A stretch of DNA of 64,000 bases from Sphingobium chungbukense (lineage in GTDB: Bacteria; Pseudomonadota; Alphaproteobacteria; Sphingomonadales; Sphingomonadaceae): assembly GCF_001005725.1 (NCBI RefSeq), contig NZ_LBIC01000009.1, positions 248,001-312,000 on the forward strand. The letters run 5' to 3'. The notes under the pieces were generated by a model that worked only from the letters and a program-made list of their open reading frames with translations, had not been told where the DNA came from and ran no database searches. This document shows, piece by piece, positions 53,022-61,543 of the stretch. The translations under genes and the position numbers were made by a program. Every line of letters starts with the position of its first letter. The first letter of the stretch is position 1.

Positions 53022-54325
53022 GCGCGACGCGACGCATAGTGGATTTCGCCCGTGCCGGGCACCGGCTTCCCCCGGCGGTGCGGGCGGCTGCGCTTCACCT
53101 GCTGGGCGACACGCTGGCGACCGGAGCGGCGGGTTCGACGGCACCCGGCGCCGATCCTGTGCTGGCCGCCGCGTGTGGCTGGGGGCAGGGAAGCGATGCC
53201 CGCCTGATCGCGCGGGACATGCGCCTGCCCGCGGCGGGCGCAGCCTTCGTCAACGCCTTCCAGATCCATTGTCTCGAATGGGACGCGGTGCACGAACCTG
53301 CGGTGGTCCATGCGCTGTCGACCGTGACGGCTTCCGTCATGGCTGCCATCGACCGGCGCGGCGGATGCGACCCGGAGGACGCGTTGACCGCGCTCGCGGT
53401 CGGTGTGGATATCGCCAGCGGTCTTGGCCTGTCGGCGGACACGCCGCTCCGTTTCTTCCGCCCCGCGACGGCGGGCTGCATCGGGTCGGCGCTGGCGGTG
53501 GCCCGGATCGACAGCGTGGACCGACTGGACGATGTTCTAGGGCTGGCCTATTCGCAATGCGCGGGCACGATGCAGGCGCATGTCGAGGGATCGATCGCGC
53601 TGCCGCTCCAGATCGCCGGAGCGGCAAGGTCGGCCATCGCGGCGGTCGATCTGGTCAAGGCCGGGCTGACCGGTCCGCATGACGCGCTGGAAGGGCCGTT
53701 CGGCTATTTCACATTATTCGATGGAGGCGACATCAACTCCTATGCCGATGCGCTGGGGCAGGTCTGGCGCATCGCGGAAGTCAGCACCAAGCCGTTCCCA
53801 TCAGGGCGGGCGAGCCATGCGGTGCTCGCGACGCTCGACACGCTGCTGCGGGAGGGGGCGGTGGACGCCGGTTCGGTCGTAAGGATCGACGCTTTCGTGC
53901 CGCCGCTCATCCAGCGACTGGTGGGGCGTCCCTTCAGCGCGGACATGACGCCGGCCTATGCGCGCCTGTGCCTGCCGTTGCTGGTGGCGCTGATGCTGAC
54001 CGATGGGCGGATCGATCCGCGCCGGTTCACGCCCGCGACCTTCGCCGATCCGGCGATCGCCGCGCTGGCCGACAGGCTGGTCATCACGCTGGACGGCAAT
54101 GCCGATCCCAACGCCCTATCGCCGCAGCGACTGGTCGTCACGCGCGCCGACGGCACGCTCCTGGAGCGCACCATCCCTGCGACGCTCGGCCATCCCGACG
54201 CCGCCATGAGTCCCGCGCAGACGCAGGCCAAACGTGACCTTGCCCGCGAGCTTGCCGCCAGCGAGCCCGATCCGCGCCTGTTTTCCGATCCGCTTTCCTA
54301 TTTCACACGTCCGGAGCAACCATGA
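53018..54325 (+). CDS. MmgE/PrpD-family protein (copy 2)
   Basis: 435 residues with a GTG start overlapping the previous stop. Features: LHLLGDTLATGAAGS, AFVNAFQIHCLEWDAVHEPAVVHALSTVTAS, ALAVGVDIASGLGLS, and FRPATAGCIGSALAV, then STKPFPSGRASHAVLATLD in the second domain. It is diverged from copy 1, so the pair may form a heteromer or carry out separate steps. Its stop overlaps the ligase start. As for copy 1, the exact reaction is not known. Confidence 0.84.
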   Translation: MSATRRIVDFARAGHRLPPAVRAAALHLLGDTLATGAAGSTAPGADPVLAAACGWGQGSDARLIARDMRLPAAGAAFVNAFQIHCLEWDAVHEPAVVHALSTVTASVMAAIDRRGGCDPEDALTALAVGVDIASGLGLSADTPLRFFRPATAGCIGSALAVARIDSVDRLDDVLGLAYSQCAGTMQAHVEGSIALPLQIAGAARSAIAAVDLVKAGLTGPHDALEGPFGYFTLFDGGDINSYADALGQVWRIAEVSTKPFPSGRASHAVLATLDTLLREGAVDAGSVVRIDAFVPPLIQRLVGRPFSADMTPAYARLCLPLLVALMLTDGRIDPRRFTPATFADPAIAALADRLVITLDGNADPNALSPQRLVVTRADGTLLERTIPATLGHPDAAMSPAQTQAKRDLARELAASEPDPRLFSDPLSYFTRPEQP

Positions 54326-55692
54326 CTTTCCCGACCTATTTCGAAGCCTTCGACGCCAAGCAGATGCTTCAGGACTATCCGGTGGGCGATGCCTTCGTGG
54401 CGCGCTACACGGGTATGAGCCGCGACGAACTGCACGCGTTGCAGAACGAACGCTTTCTCAAGCTGATGAAGCGCGGCTGGGAAATCCCCTTCTATCAGCG
54501 CCTCTGGGGCGCGAAGGGCATCGAGGCGGCCGATATCCGCGGCCTGGAGGACATCGTGAAGCTGCCGGTCTATGACAAGACCGACCTCATGGCCTCGATC
54601 GCCGCCCACCCGCCCTATGGCGATTTCGCTGGCCTGGGCGGAGCCGATCGTCCGCCGACGATCTTCCACACCACGTCGGGCACCACCGGGCGCCCGCAGG
54701 CACTGCTCTTCGGTCCCAAGGGGCGCGAGATCACCAATCTGCTCGTGGGCCGCATGTACCGCTGGCAGGGGGTCAGCCCCGGCGACGTGGTGCAGTCCGT
54801 CTATGGCCACGGCATGATCAATGGCGGCCATTATATCCGCGAGGCGGTGATGCATTTCACCAACTCGATCTTCCTGTCGGCGGGCACCGGCATCGAGACG
54901 CGATCGATCAACCAGGTCGGGCTGATGGCGGATTTCAACGTCTCTGTGCTGGTCGGCTTCATCGATTATATCCGCAAGCTGGCCGAGGTGGCCGAGGCGG
55001 AAGGGCTGCTCGACAGGATCAACATCAAGATGATCTGCGGCCATCTGGGCACCGAAGACCGGTCCAGCGTCGAAAAGGCATGGGGCGGGGCCAAGGCCTA
55101 TGACTGGTATGGCGTGGGCGATACCGGATCGATCGCGGGCGAAGGTCCGGAACGCGACGGCCTCTATGTCTGGGAGGACGCGCAATATCTGGAACTGCTC
55201 GATGTCGATACGGGCGCGGCCGTGGGCGCGGGCGATACCGGCGACATGGTCGTGACCTGCCTGTTCAAGGATGACATCGCGCCCTGCATCCGCTTCAACA
55301 CCCATGACATCACCCATGAGCTGACCGGCGCCAACCAGACGGGCATGGCCTTCAAGCGGATCGCCGGGTTCAAGGGCCGCAGCGACAATATGGTGAAGCT
55401 GCGCGGCATCAATGTCTTCCCCCATGCCATCGGCTCGCTGATCGAGAATCGCGCCGACCTGACCGGGGAATTTGTCTGCCATGTCTCGCGCGATGCCTCC
55501 GGGCGGGACGATATGCAGGTCACGCTCGAAAGCCGGGGCGGCACGGACGAGACGCAACTGGCCGGCCTGCTGCGGCAGGGGCTGGGCGTCGAGGTTTCGG
55601 TGAAGCTGGTCGGTGCCGGCGAGACGGCGACCCTGACCCAGATCGACGTGCGCCAGAAGCCGATCCGCCTGATCGATGAGCGCAAGCCGTGA
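54322..55692 (+). CDS. Phenylacetate-CoA ligase-like adenylate-forming enzyme (PaaK family)
   Basis: 456 residues. AMP-binding features: HTTSGTTGRPQALLFG (P-loop), the A5-type region YDWYGVGDTGSIAGEG, the D motif TGDMVVTCLF, and the C-terminal GRSDNMVKLRGINVFPHAI typical of PaaK. The N-terminus (QNERFLKLMKRGWEIPFYQRLWGA) also matches PaaK rather than general acyl-CoA synthetases. It would activate an aryl- or other carboxylate with ATP and CoA. It is coupled to the MmgE gene upstream and the amidase downstream by ATGA/GTGA overlaps. Confidence 0.87.
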   Translation: MTFPTYFEAFDAKQMLQDYPVGDAFVARYTGMSRDELHALQNERFLKLMKRGWEIPFYQRLWGAKGIEAADIRGLEDIVKLPVYDKTDLMASIAAHPPYGDFAGLGGADRPPTIFHTTSGTTGRPQALLFGPKGREITNLLVGRMYRWQGVSPGDVVQSVYGHGMINGGHYIREAVMHFTNSIFLSAGTGIETRSINQVGLMADFNVSVLVGFIDYIRKLAEVAEAEGLLDRINIKMICGHLGTEDRSSVEKAWGGAKAYDWYGVGDTGSIAGEGPERDGLYVWEDAQYLELLDVDTGAAVGAGDTGDMVVTCLFKDDIAPCIRFNTHDITHELTGANQTGMAFKRIAGFKGRSDNMVKLRGINVFPHAIGSLIENRADLTGEFVCHVSRDASGRDDMQVTLESRGGTDETQLAGLLRQGLGVEVSVKLVGAGETATLTQIDVRQKPIRLIDERKP

Positions 55693-57005
55693 GTGAACTG
55701 CATCGGCTCGGCATCGCCGGATTGCGTGCGGCCTATGCGGCGGGCGAAACCGCGCCCGCCGCGGTCGTCGCGCATTATCTGGCGCGCATCGATGCCCATG
55801 ACGGTGCGATCCGCTCCTATGTAGAGGTCGACCGCGACGGTGCCGTTGCTGCGGCTGTGGAAAGCGGCAAGCGGATTGTAGAGGGCAGGGCGGGCTCTCT
55901 GGAGGGCGTGCCTGTCGCGGTGAAGTCCAACATCGCGGTGAAGGGGCTGGAGTGGAATGCCGGCATGGCGGTGCGGCGTGGCATCACCGCCGCCGAGGAC
56001 GCGGAGGCGGTGGCACGGCTGCGCGCGGCCGGTGCGATCATCCTCGGCACGCTCAACATGCATGAAGCGGCGCTGGGCGCGACGACCGACAATCCCTGGT
56101 TCGGCCAGACGATCAATCCGCATCGTGAAGGCCACACGCCCGGTGGGTCGTCGGGCGGTAGTGGCGCTGCGGTGTCGGCGGGGCTTTGTGTCGCGTCGCT
56201 GGGCACCGACACGCTGGGTTCGGTACGCATTCCGGCCGCCTATAACGGCGTCTACGGCATCAAGCCGACGCCGGGCGCCATTTCCGACAAGGGCCTTGTT
56301 CCCCTGAGCGAATGGCTGGACAGCATCGGCCCGATCGCGCGATCGATCGACGACCTGGAATCCTTGATGGCGGTGCTGGGCGGCCCGGCGGATGCCGGTA
56401 TCACCCCGAAGCGGCTGGTGCTGCTCGACAATTTCGATGATCTGGGTTGCGAGGCGGCGGTGCTTGCCGCTTATGAGCATGCAGGGGCGCTGGTCGACGA
56501 TCTGCCGCGACGGTCGCTCAAGCTGGCGGATAGCGCCGCCGACGTGCGCTTTGCGGGGTTCGTCGTTGCGGCCCGCGAACTGATCACGCATCTGGGCGCG
56601 GCCCGGACGGAAGCGGCCGACCGGCTGTCCGACGAACTGCGCTTCATGCTCGACTATGCCGACAGCCGTTCCGACGCGGACGTCACGCGCGCCCAGCAGA
56701 TATTGGCGCGTACGCGGATGACCGTGCGCGATGCCATCGGGGACGATGGCATATTATTGATGCCGACAGCTCCGCAAGCGGCCTTCCGCCACAATAGCCG
56801 CCCGCCCGTGACCCAATCGGCCTTCACCGCCTTCGCCAATATTGCGGGCTTGCCGGCGATCAGCATTCCTGCGGGGTTGAACGCCGACGGGATGCCGGTG
56901 GCGGTGCAACTGGTCGGCCCGCCCCATGGTGAGGCTGCGCTGTTTGCGCTGGCCCGCAAGCTCGACGCCGGTCTTGCCGGTTTCGTGCCGTCCCCCCTGA
57001 TTTGA
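55689..57005 (+). CDS. Amidase-signature (AS) family amidase
   Basis: 438 residues. The Ser-cisSer-Lys triad is visible: Lys79 (PVAVKSNIAVKG), cis-Ser in GGSSGGSG (154-155) and nucleophile Ser178 in GTDTLGSVRIPAAYNG. It hydrolyses a linear amide; many members act on aryl or monoamide acids. Here it could follow ring opening by a PuuE-like enzyme and remove ammonia. The GTG start overlaps the ligase stop. No signal peptide, so it is cytoplasmic. The substrate is not known. Confidence 0.9.
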   Translation: MSELHRLGIAGLRAAYAAGETAPAAVVAHYLARIDAHDGAIRSYVEVDRDGAVAAAVESGKRIVEGRAGSLEGVPVAVKSNIAVKGLEWNAGMAVRRGITAAEDAEAVARLRAAGAIILGTLNMHEAALGATTDNPWFGQTINPHREGHTPGGSSGGSGAAVSAGLCVASLGTDTLGSVRIPAAYNGVYGIKPTPGAISDKGLVPLSEWLDSIGPIARSIDDLESLMAVLGGPADAGITPKRLVLLDNFDDLGCEAAVLAAYEHAGALVDDLPRRSLKLADSAADVRFAGFVVAARELITHLGAARTEAADRLSDELRFMLDYADSRSDADVTRAQQILARTRMTVRDAIGDDGILLMPTAPQAAFRHNSRPPVTQSAFTAFANIAGLPAISIPAGLNADGMPVAVQLVGPPHGEAALFALARKLDAGLAGFVPSPLI

Positions 57006-57025
57006 GTGACATTAAGGAGAGCCCC

Positions 57026-57331
57026 ATGCGCATCATCGTGCTGTTCAATCTGAAGCCGGACGCCGATCCCGCCGCTTATGAAAACTGGGCGCGGACGGTT
57101 GATATTCCGGGCGTCAACGCGCTGTCCTCCGTCACCGATTTCCAGGTGCACCGGGCGACCGGCGTGCTGGGCAGCGATGCGCCGTCGCCCTACGCCTATT
57201 TCGAGGTGATCGACATCAGCGACATGGCGGCCTTCGGCGTCGATGCGTCGAGCGAGGCCGTGCAGAAGGTCGCGGCGCAATTCCAGCAGTTCGCGGACAA
57301 TCCGCAATTCATTCTGACCGAGACGCTGTGA
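57026..57331 (+). CDS. REDY-like small protein (HapK/RedY family)
   Basis: 101 residues from the ATG at 57026, with AAGGAGA five bases upstream. The sequence MRIIVLFNLKPDADPAAYENWAR, SVTDFQVHRATG, SPYAYFEVIDISDMAAFG and QQFADNPQFILTE fits the REDY-like/HapK family of ferredoxin-like dimeric alpha/beta-barrel proteins, first named from prodiginine pigment gene clusters. The biochemical role of most members is unclear. It sits between the amidase and an SDR dehydrogenase and overlaps the latter by one base, so it is a pathway gene. Confidence 0.78.
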   Translation: MRIIVLFNLKPDADPAAYENWARTVDIPGVNALSSVTDFQVHRATGVLGSDAPSPYAYFEVIDISDMAAFGVDASSEAVQKVAAQFQQFADNPQFILTETL

Positions 57332-58164
57332 TGCGCCGCTTCGAAGGAAAAACCATCGTCGTCACCGGCTCCGGCCGCGACAAGGGGCTGGGGCAGGCGA
57401 TCCTGCAACGCTTCGCGGACGAGGGCGCGAACTGCATCGTGTCCGACCTTGGCAAGCCCGCCGAGCATATGGGCGCCAGCGATATCGGCACCACCGATGA
57501 GATGGAGGCGGTGGCCGAGGAACTGCGCCAGCGCGGCGCGAAGGTCGCGGTCATCCCCTGCGACGTGCGGTCGGAGGAAAGCTGCGCGGCGCTGGCGGCC
57601 AAGGCCGTCGAACTGTTCGGATCGCTCGACATCTGGGTCAATAATGCAGGCATCGGCTATATCATGAAGCCGCTGTTGGAAACGACCTCCAGCGAGTGGG
57701 AAGCGGTGATCGGCGTGAACCTGTCGGGCGCCTTCTACGGCACCAAGGCGGCGGCCAAGGCGATGATCGCGGGCGGCAAGGGCGGCCGGATCATCAACAT
57801 CGCCAGCCAGGCGGCCAAGTCGGGCTTCCCGCACATGGCGCCCTATACCAGTTCGAAACATGGCATGGTCGGGCTGACCCGCTCCAACGCCATCGAGCTT
57901 GGCCAATATGGCATCACCGTGAACGCGGTGTGCCCCAATCATGTCACGACGGGTCTCGGTGCACGGCAGAATGAATATTTCTCGAAGCTGCTCGGCTTCG
58001 ACAGTGTCGAGGCCTATGTCGAGAATATGCACCGCAAGAACCCGATGGGCCGCCCCGGCAAGGGCAGCGACACCGCCGGGGCCTGTGCATGGCTGGCTTC
58101 CGACGACGCGGTTTATGTGACCGGCGAGGCGCTGAACGTCTCGGGCGGTGAGGAGATGCATTGA
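57331..58164 (+). CDS. Short-chain dehydrogenase/reductase (classical SDR)
   Basis: 277 residues from the ATG at 57331 (TGATG overlap). The cofactor motif is VVTGSGRDKGLG, followed by NNAG in IWVNNAGIGY, catalytic Ser in NIASQAAKSG and YTSSK as the YxxxK motif, with the C-terminal VTGEALNVSGGEEM. The segment after the first glycine motif, FADEGANCIVSDL, has Asp at the end of strand 2, suggesting NAD preference. It oxidises or reduces an alcohol or ketone in the pathway. It overlaps the PuuE-like gene copy 3 by one base. Confidence 0.9.
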   Translation: MRRFEGKTIVVTGSGRDKGLGQAILQRFADEGANCIVSDLGKPAEHMGASDIGTTDEMEAVAEELRQRGAKVAVIPCDVRSEESCAALAAKAVELFGSLDIWVNNAGIGYIMKPLLETTSSEWEAVIGVNLSGAFYGTKAAAKAMIAGGKGGRIINIASQAAKSGFPHMAPYTSSKHGMVGLTRSNAIELGQYGITVNAVCPNHVTTGLGARQNEYFSKLLGFDSVEAYVENMHRKNPMGRPGKGSDTAGACAWLASDDAVYVTGEALNVSGGEEMH

Positions 58165-59030
58165 TGATCGAAGAACGTATCGACTGGCCCAATGGCGCGA
58201 AGCTGGCGCTGTCGGTGGTCGTGAATGTCGAGGAAGGGTCGGAAATGACCGTGGCCCGTGGCGACCGCGGCATGGAGCCGGTCGATGAACTGGGCATCCA
58301 TATCAAGTCCGCCATCCGCAACTATGGCAATGAATCCAACTATCGCTACGGCATCAAGGCGGGCGCCCCGCGTATCGTCAGGCTGCTGCGCGACTATGAC
58401 ATCAAGGCGAGCTGGACGGTCGCGGCGCTCAGCCTGGAAAACCATCCGGACATCGCGCAGGCCATCGCCGAGCTGGGGCATGAGCCGGTCAGCCATGGCT
58501 GGCGCTGGGTCCACCAGTTCAAGATGAATGAGGAGCAGGAACGCGAATTCATCCGCAAGGCGGTACAGTCGATCGAAAAGACCGTCGGCGTGCGCCCCTA
58601 TGGCTGGCTCAGCCGCTATTTCCACACCGACAATACGCGGCGCCTGCTGATCGAGGAGGGCTTCGCCTATCATATGGACGATTATTCGGGCGACGTGCCC
58701 TTCTGGGACCGGGACACCGTGCCCGGCAAGCCCATCGCCATCGTCCCCTATCAGCTCGATTCCAACGATATGAAGATGTGGACCGACCCGGCGATGACGC
58801 CGACGCAGTGGCTGGAATATGCGAAGAACTGCTTCGACCAGCTCTATCGCGAAGGGGAGGCGGGCAATCCCAAGATGATGTCGCTGGGCCTGCACCTGCG
58901 CATCATCGGCCGTCCGGGCCGCATCTGGGCGCTGGAGGAATTCTTCCGCCATGTGACCGCGAAGAAGCATGTGTGGATCACCACCCGCCACGCCATCGCC
59001 CAGCATCTGGCGAAGGTCGATCCGGCATGA
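58164..59030 (+). CDS. Polysaccharide-deacetylase-like hydrolase of the PuuE group (copy 3)
   Basis: 288 residues from the ATG at 58164. Features: RIDWPNGAKLALSVVVNVEEGSE, the SHG element in EPVSHGWRWVHQF, and PYGWLSRYFHTDNTRRLLIEEGF, then MMSLGLHLRIIGRPGR near the C-terminus. It is the closest of the three copies to PuuE allantoinase-type ring-opening hydrolases, whose N-terminal MTxxRGD-like segment it shares (EMTVARGDRG). It is coupled upstream to the SDR and downstream to the crotonase gene. A cyclic amide, imide or ureide substrate is inferred. Confidence 0.83.
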   Translation: MIEERIDWPNGAKLALSVVVNVEEGSEMTVARGDRGMEPVDELGIHIKSAIRNYGNESNYRYGIKAGAPRIVRLLRDYDIKASWTVAALSLENHPDIAQAIAELGHEPVSHGWRWVHQFKMNEEQEREFIRKAVQSIEKTVGVRPYGWLSRYFHTDNTRRLLIEEGFAYHMDDYSGDVPFWDRDTVPGKPIAIVPYQLDSNDMKMWTDPAMTPTQWLEYAKNCFDQLYREGEAGNPKMMSLGLHLRIIGRPGRIWALEEFFRHVTAKKHVWITTRHAIAQHLAKVDPA

Positions 59031-59791
59031 GCGTCCGGATCGAGAAACAGGGCGCGGTCGCGCATCTGCTGATCGACCGGGCGGAAAAGCGCAATGCCTT
59101 CACCCAGGCGATGTGGGAGGAATTTCCCCTGTTGCTGGGGGAGGCGATGGCGGACGAGACGATCAAGGTCATGCTCCTCCGCTCGGCGACCGCCGGCACC
59201 TTCTGCGCGGGGGCGGATATCGCGGAATTCGGTGTGGGCGCGCTCGATCCCGAATGGCGCGCGAAGAACCAGGCTGCGATCGGCCGCGCCCAATATGAAC
59301 TGGTGCGCGCCGAAAAGCCGGTGATCGCGGCGATCGACGGCGATTGCGTCGGTGGCGGTTGCGGCCTGTCCATCGCCTGCGACCTGCGCGTTGCGTCGTC
59401 GCGGGCGCGCTTCGGCATCACGCCCGCCAAGCTCGGCCTTGTCTATTCGCTGCACGATACCAAGCTGCTGGTCGATCTGGTCGGCCCGGCACAGGCCAAG
59501 CGCATCCTCTTCACCGCGCAATTGCTTCCCGCCGATGAAGCGCAGCGCATCGGCCTGATCGAGATATTGGACGACGATCCGGTGACGGCGGCCGTCAGCC
59601 TGGCCGAGACGATCGCCGCGGCATCCTCTCACAGCGTCCGCAACACGAAGAGGATCGTGCGCCGTATATTGGACGGTCAAGCCGATGATGATGCGGAAAC
59701 GCAGGCCCTGTTCGGGGCGGCATTTCTGGGCGAGGACTTCCAGGAAGGTGTTTCGGCTTTTCTGGAAAAGCGCAGGGCCGTCTTCAAATGA
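59027..59791 (+). CDS. Enoyl-CoA hydratase/isomerase-superfamily (crotonase) protein, atypical active site
   Basis: 254 residues from the ATG at 59027 (ATGA overlap). The crotonase oxyanion regions are AGTFCAGADIAEF and GDCVGGGCGLSIACDLRVAS. At the position of the first hydratase Glu (usually G-G-x-E-L) there is Gly, and the second Glu region reads GITPAKLGLVYSLHDTKLLV without the usual Glu. A simple hydratase activity is therefore doubtful; a decarboxylase, isomerase, hydrolase or C-C hydrolase is possible. It belongs to the plus-strand operon driven from the MmgE promoter. Confidence 0.85.
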   Translation: MSVRIEKQGAVAHLLIDRAEKRNAFTQAMWEEFPLLLGEAMADETIKVMLLRSATAGTFCAGADIAEFGVGALDPEWRAKNQAAIGRAQYELVRAEKPVIAAIDGDCVGGGCGLSIACDLRVASSRARFGITPAKLGLVYSLHDTKLLVDLVGPAQAKRILFTAQLLPADEAQRIGLIEILDDDPVTAAVSLAETIAAASSHSVRNTKRIVRRILDGQADDDAETQALFGAAFLGEDFQEGVSAFLEKRRAVFK

Positions 59792-60693
59792 GCGCCTATC
59801 TGACGCACGGCCGTATCGCCGGCGGTGTCATTTCGACGCCGGACCTGAACGCTGCGTTGAGGGATTATCATGACTGCCTGGGCCTCAGGATCGTCGAGCA
59901 GGGGAGGTTGGACGCCGATCTTGCCGCGAGCTGGGGATGCCCCAAAAGCGCCGGGGCGCCATTTGCCGTCCTGCAACCCGAAAGCGGGGCGCATTGCTTT
60001 CTCCGTCTGGTCGAAGCGCCGCTGCCCGCCGACTTCAAGCCGACCAGAAGCTATGGCTGGGCGGCCTATGAACTGACGGTGCAGGATGTCTTCGGATGGC
60101 CGCAGCGCCTTCAGGGCAGCGGCTTCGACATTGTCGGTCCGCCCAAGGCGCTGGAGGGCATGCCCTATTTCGTGCCCATGCAGGTTACCGGGCGCGGGCG
60201 CGAGATGATCTACCTCAACGAGGTGGCGGAAGACACGCCGGCCTCCGACCTGCCCAAGGCGCGGTCGCTGACGGATCATATCTTCATCGCGATCCTGGCG
60301 ACGCCCGACCGGGAAGCCAGCCTCCAATGGTTCGAACGGGCGCTGAAGCTGGATATCTCGACCAGCTACACGCTGGCCTATTCGATGATCAACAATGCCT
60401 TCGGGCTGGGCAGCGATTATCGCACGACCATCACCATGGTACAGAAGGGGCGGTTGCCGATCGTCGAAGTCGACGATTATCCCGCCGAAGCGACGGTGCG
60501 GCAGGGCGACCCCGACATGCTGCCGCCGGGCAATGCGATGATCACGCTTGCCGTCGACGATCTCGATGCGCTCGACGTGACCTTCATCGCGCCGCCGACA
60601 AGGCGGGGGGGAGCCATCTACGGCGATCGGCGGGTGGTGACGGTGCGCGGTTTTGCGGGCGAGCTGATCGAACTGATCGAGATCGGCGGCTGA
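59788..60693 (+). CDS. VOC-superfamily (glyoxalase/dioxygenase fold) protein
   Basis: 301 residues made of two VOC modules: the first (residues 9-140) begins IAGGVISTPDLNAALRDYHDCLGLRI, the second (from about 165) begins TDHIFIAILATPDREASLQWFERALKLD. Metal-ligand candidates are weak: the N-terminal His of the classical dioxygenase pattern is not at the strand start (GVIS), so extradiol activity is uncertain. It lies between the crotonase and an alpha/beta-hydrolase and overlaps the former by four bases. Could be an epimerase, lyase or ligand-binding protein of the pathway. Confidence 0.8.
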   Translation: MSAYLTHGRIAGGVISTPDLNAALRDYHDCLGLRIVEQGRLDADLAASWGCPKSAGAPFAVLQPESGAHCFLRLVEAPLPADFKPTRSYGWAAYELTVQDVFGWPQRLQGSGFDIVGPPKALEGMPYFVPMQVTGRGREMIYLNEVAEDTPASDLPKARSLTDHIFIAILATPDREASLQWFERALKLDISTSYTLAYSMINNAFGLGSDYRTTITMVQKGRLPIVEVDDYPAEATVRQGDPDMLPPGNAMITLAVDDLDALDVTFIAPPTRRGGAIYGDRRVVTVRGFAGELIELIEIGG

Positions 60694-60694
60694 G

Positions 60695-61543
60695 ATGGTC
60701 CGGCGCGCCTATGTCGATGGGCCCTATGGACAGATGCATGTGCGCGTGGCGGGCGTACGGGGGGAACGGCCGCCGCTGATATGCTTTCACATGAGCCCGA
60801 TGAGCGGGCGCATCTATCAGCGTTTCCTGGAGGTGCTGGAAAGACGCGGACGGATGGGCATCGCCATAGACACGCCGGGCTTCGGCATGTCCGATCCGCC
60901 GCCCGCGCCGCCGGGCATAGCCGACTATAGCCGCGCGATGCAGGCGGCGATCGCTACGCTTGGCCTGGCCGGGCCGGTCGATCTCATGGGCTATCACACC
61001 GGCTCGATGATCGCGGCCGACCTGGCGGCGGATCGGCCTGACCTTGTGCGGCGGCTGGTCTGCGTCTCCGCACCGATCTTCACGGCGGACGAGCTGATCG
61101 AGATGCAGCGCCTCTATGCACGGCACGAACCGGCCGTCGATGGCAGCCATCTGCTCCGGCGGTGGCACGGTTTCGTGCGCTGGAATCTGGGACGCGGCCT
61201 GACCATAGAAGAGCTGAACGACATGTTTCCCGAAGGGCTGCTGGCGGGCAACCGGGAATGGTGGGGGCATAACGCCGCCTTTTCCTTCCGGTCCGACATG
61301 CGCCTGGATGAGGTCGCGCAGCCCGTCCTCGTGCTCAACACCGATGATGATCTGACGGAGCAGAGCCGACGCGCGCCGAAGCTGATGCGCAATGGCCGGG
61401 TGGTCGAATTGCCGCATTGGGGGCATGGCTTCCTTGACGGTTTCCCCGAGCAGGCGGCCGATCTGGTGATGAGCTTCCTCGATGCCGATGCCGCGGATCC
61501 CTTTGGCGCGCTTCAGCTTCCGGAGGGCGGGCGTCCCGGATGA
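60695..61543 (+). CDS. Alpha/beta-fold hydrolase with Thr at the nucleophile position
   Basis: 282 residues. The oxyanion region is ICFHMSPMSGRIYQ, then AIDTPGFGMSDPP. The elbow reads LMGYHTGSMIAAD, aligning Thr with the Ser of the larger hydrolase at 30901 (YGFHSGG). The acid Asp is in LVLNTDDDLTE and the His in LPHWGHGFLDG. If Thr is the nucleophile the activity may be limited or of a different kind, such as C-C bond or lyase chemistry. It is the last intact gene of the plus-strand operon; its stop overlaps an interrupted ORF (ATGA). Confidence 0.85.
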   Translation: MVRRAYVDGPYGQMHVRVAGVRGERPPLICFHMSPMSGRIYQRFLEVLERRGRMGIAIDTPGFGMSDPPPAPPGIADYSRAMQAAIATLGLAGPVDLMGYHTGSMIAADLAADRPDLVRRLVCVSAPIFTADELIEMQRLYARHEPAVDGSHLLRRWHGFVRWNLGRGLTIEELNDMFPEGLLAGNREWWGHNAAFSFRSDMRLDEVAQPVLVLNTDDDLTEQSRRAPKLMRNGRVVELPHWGHGFLDGFPEQAADLVMSFLDADAADPFGALQLPEGGRPG

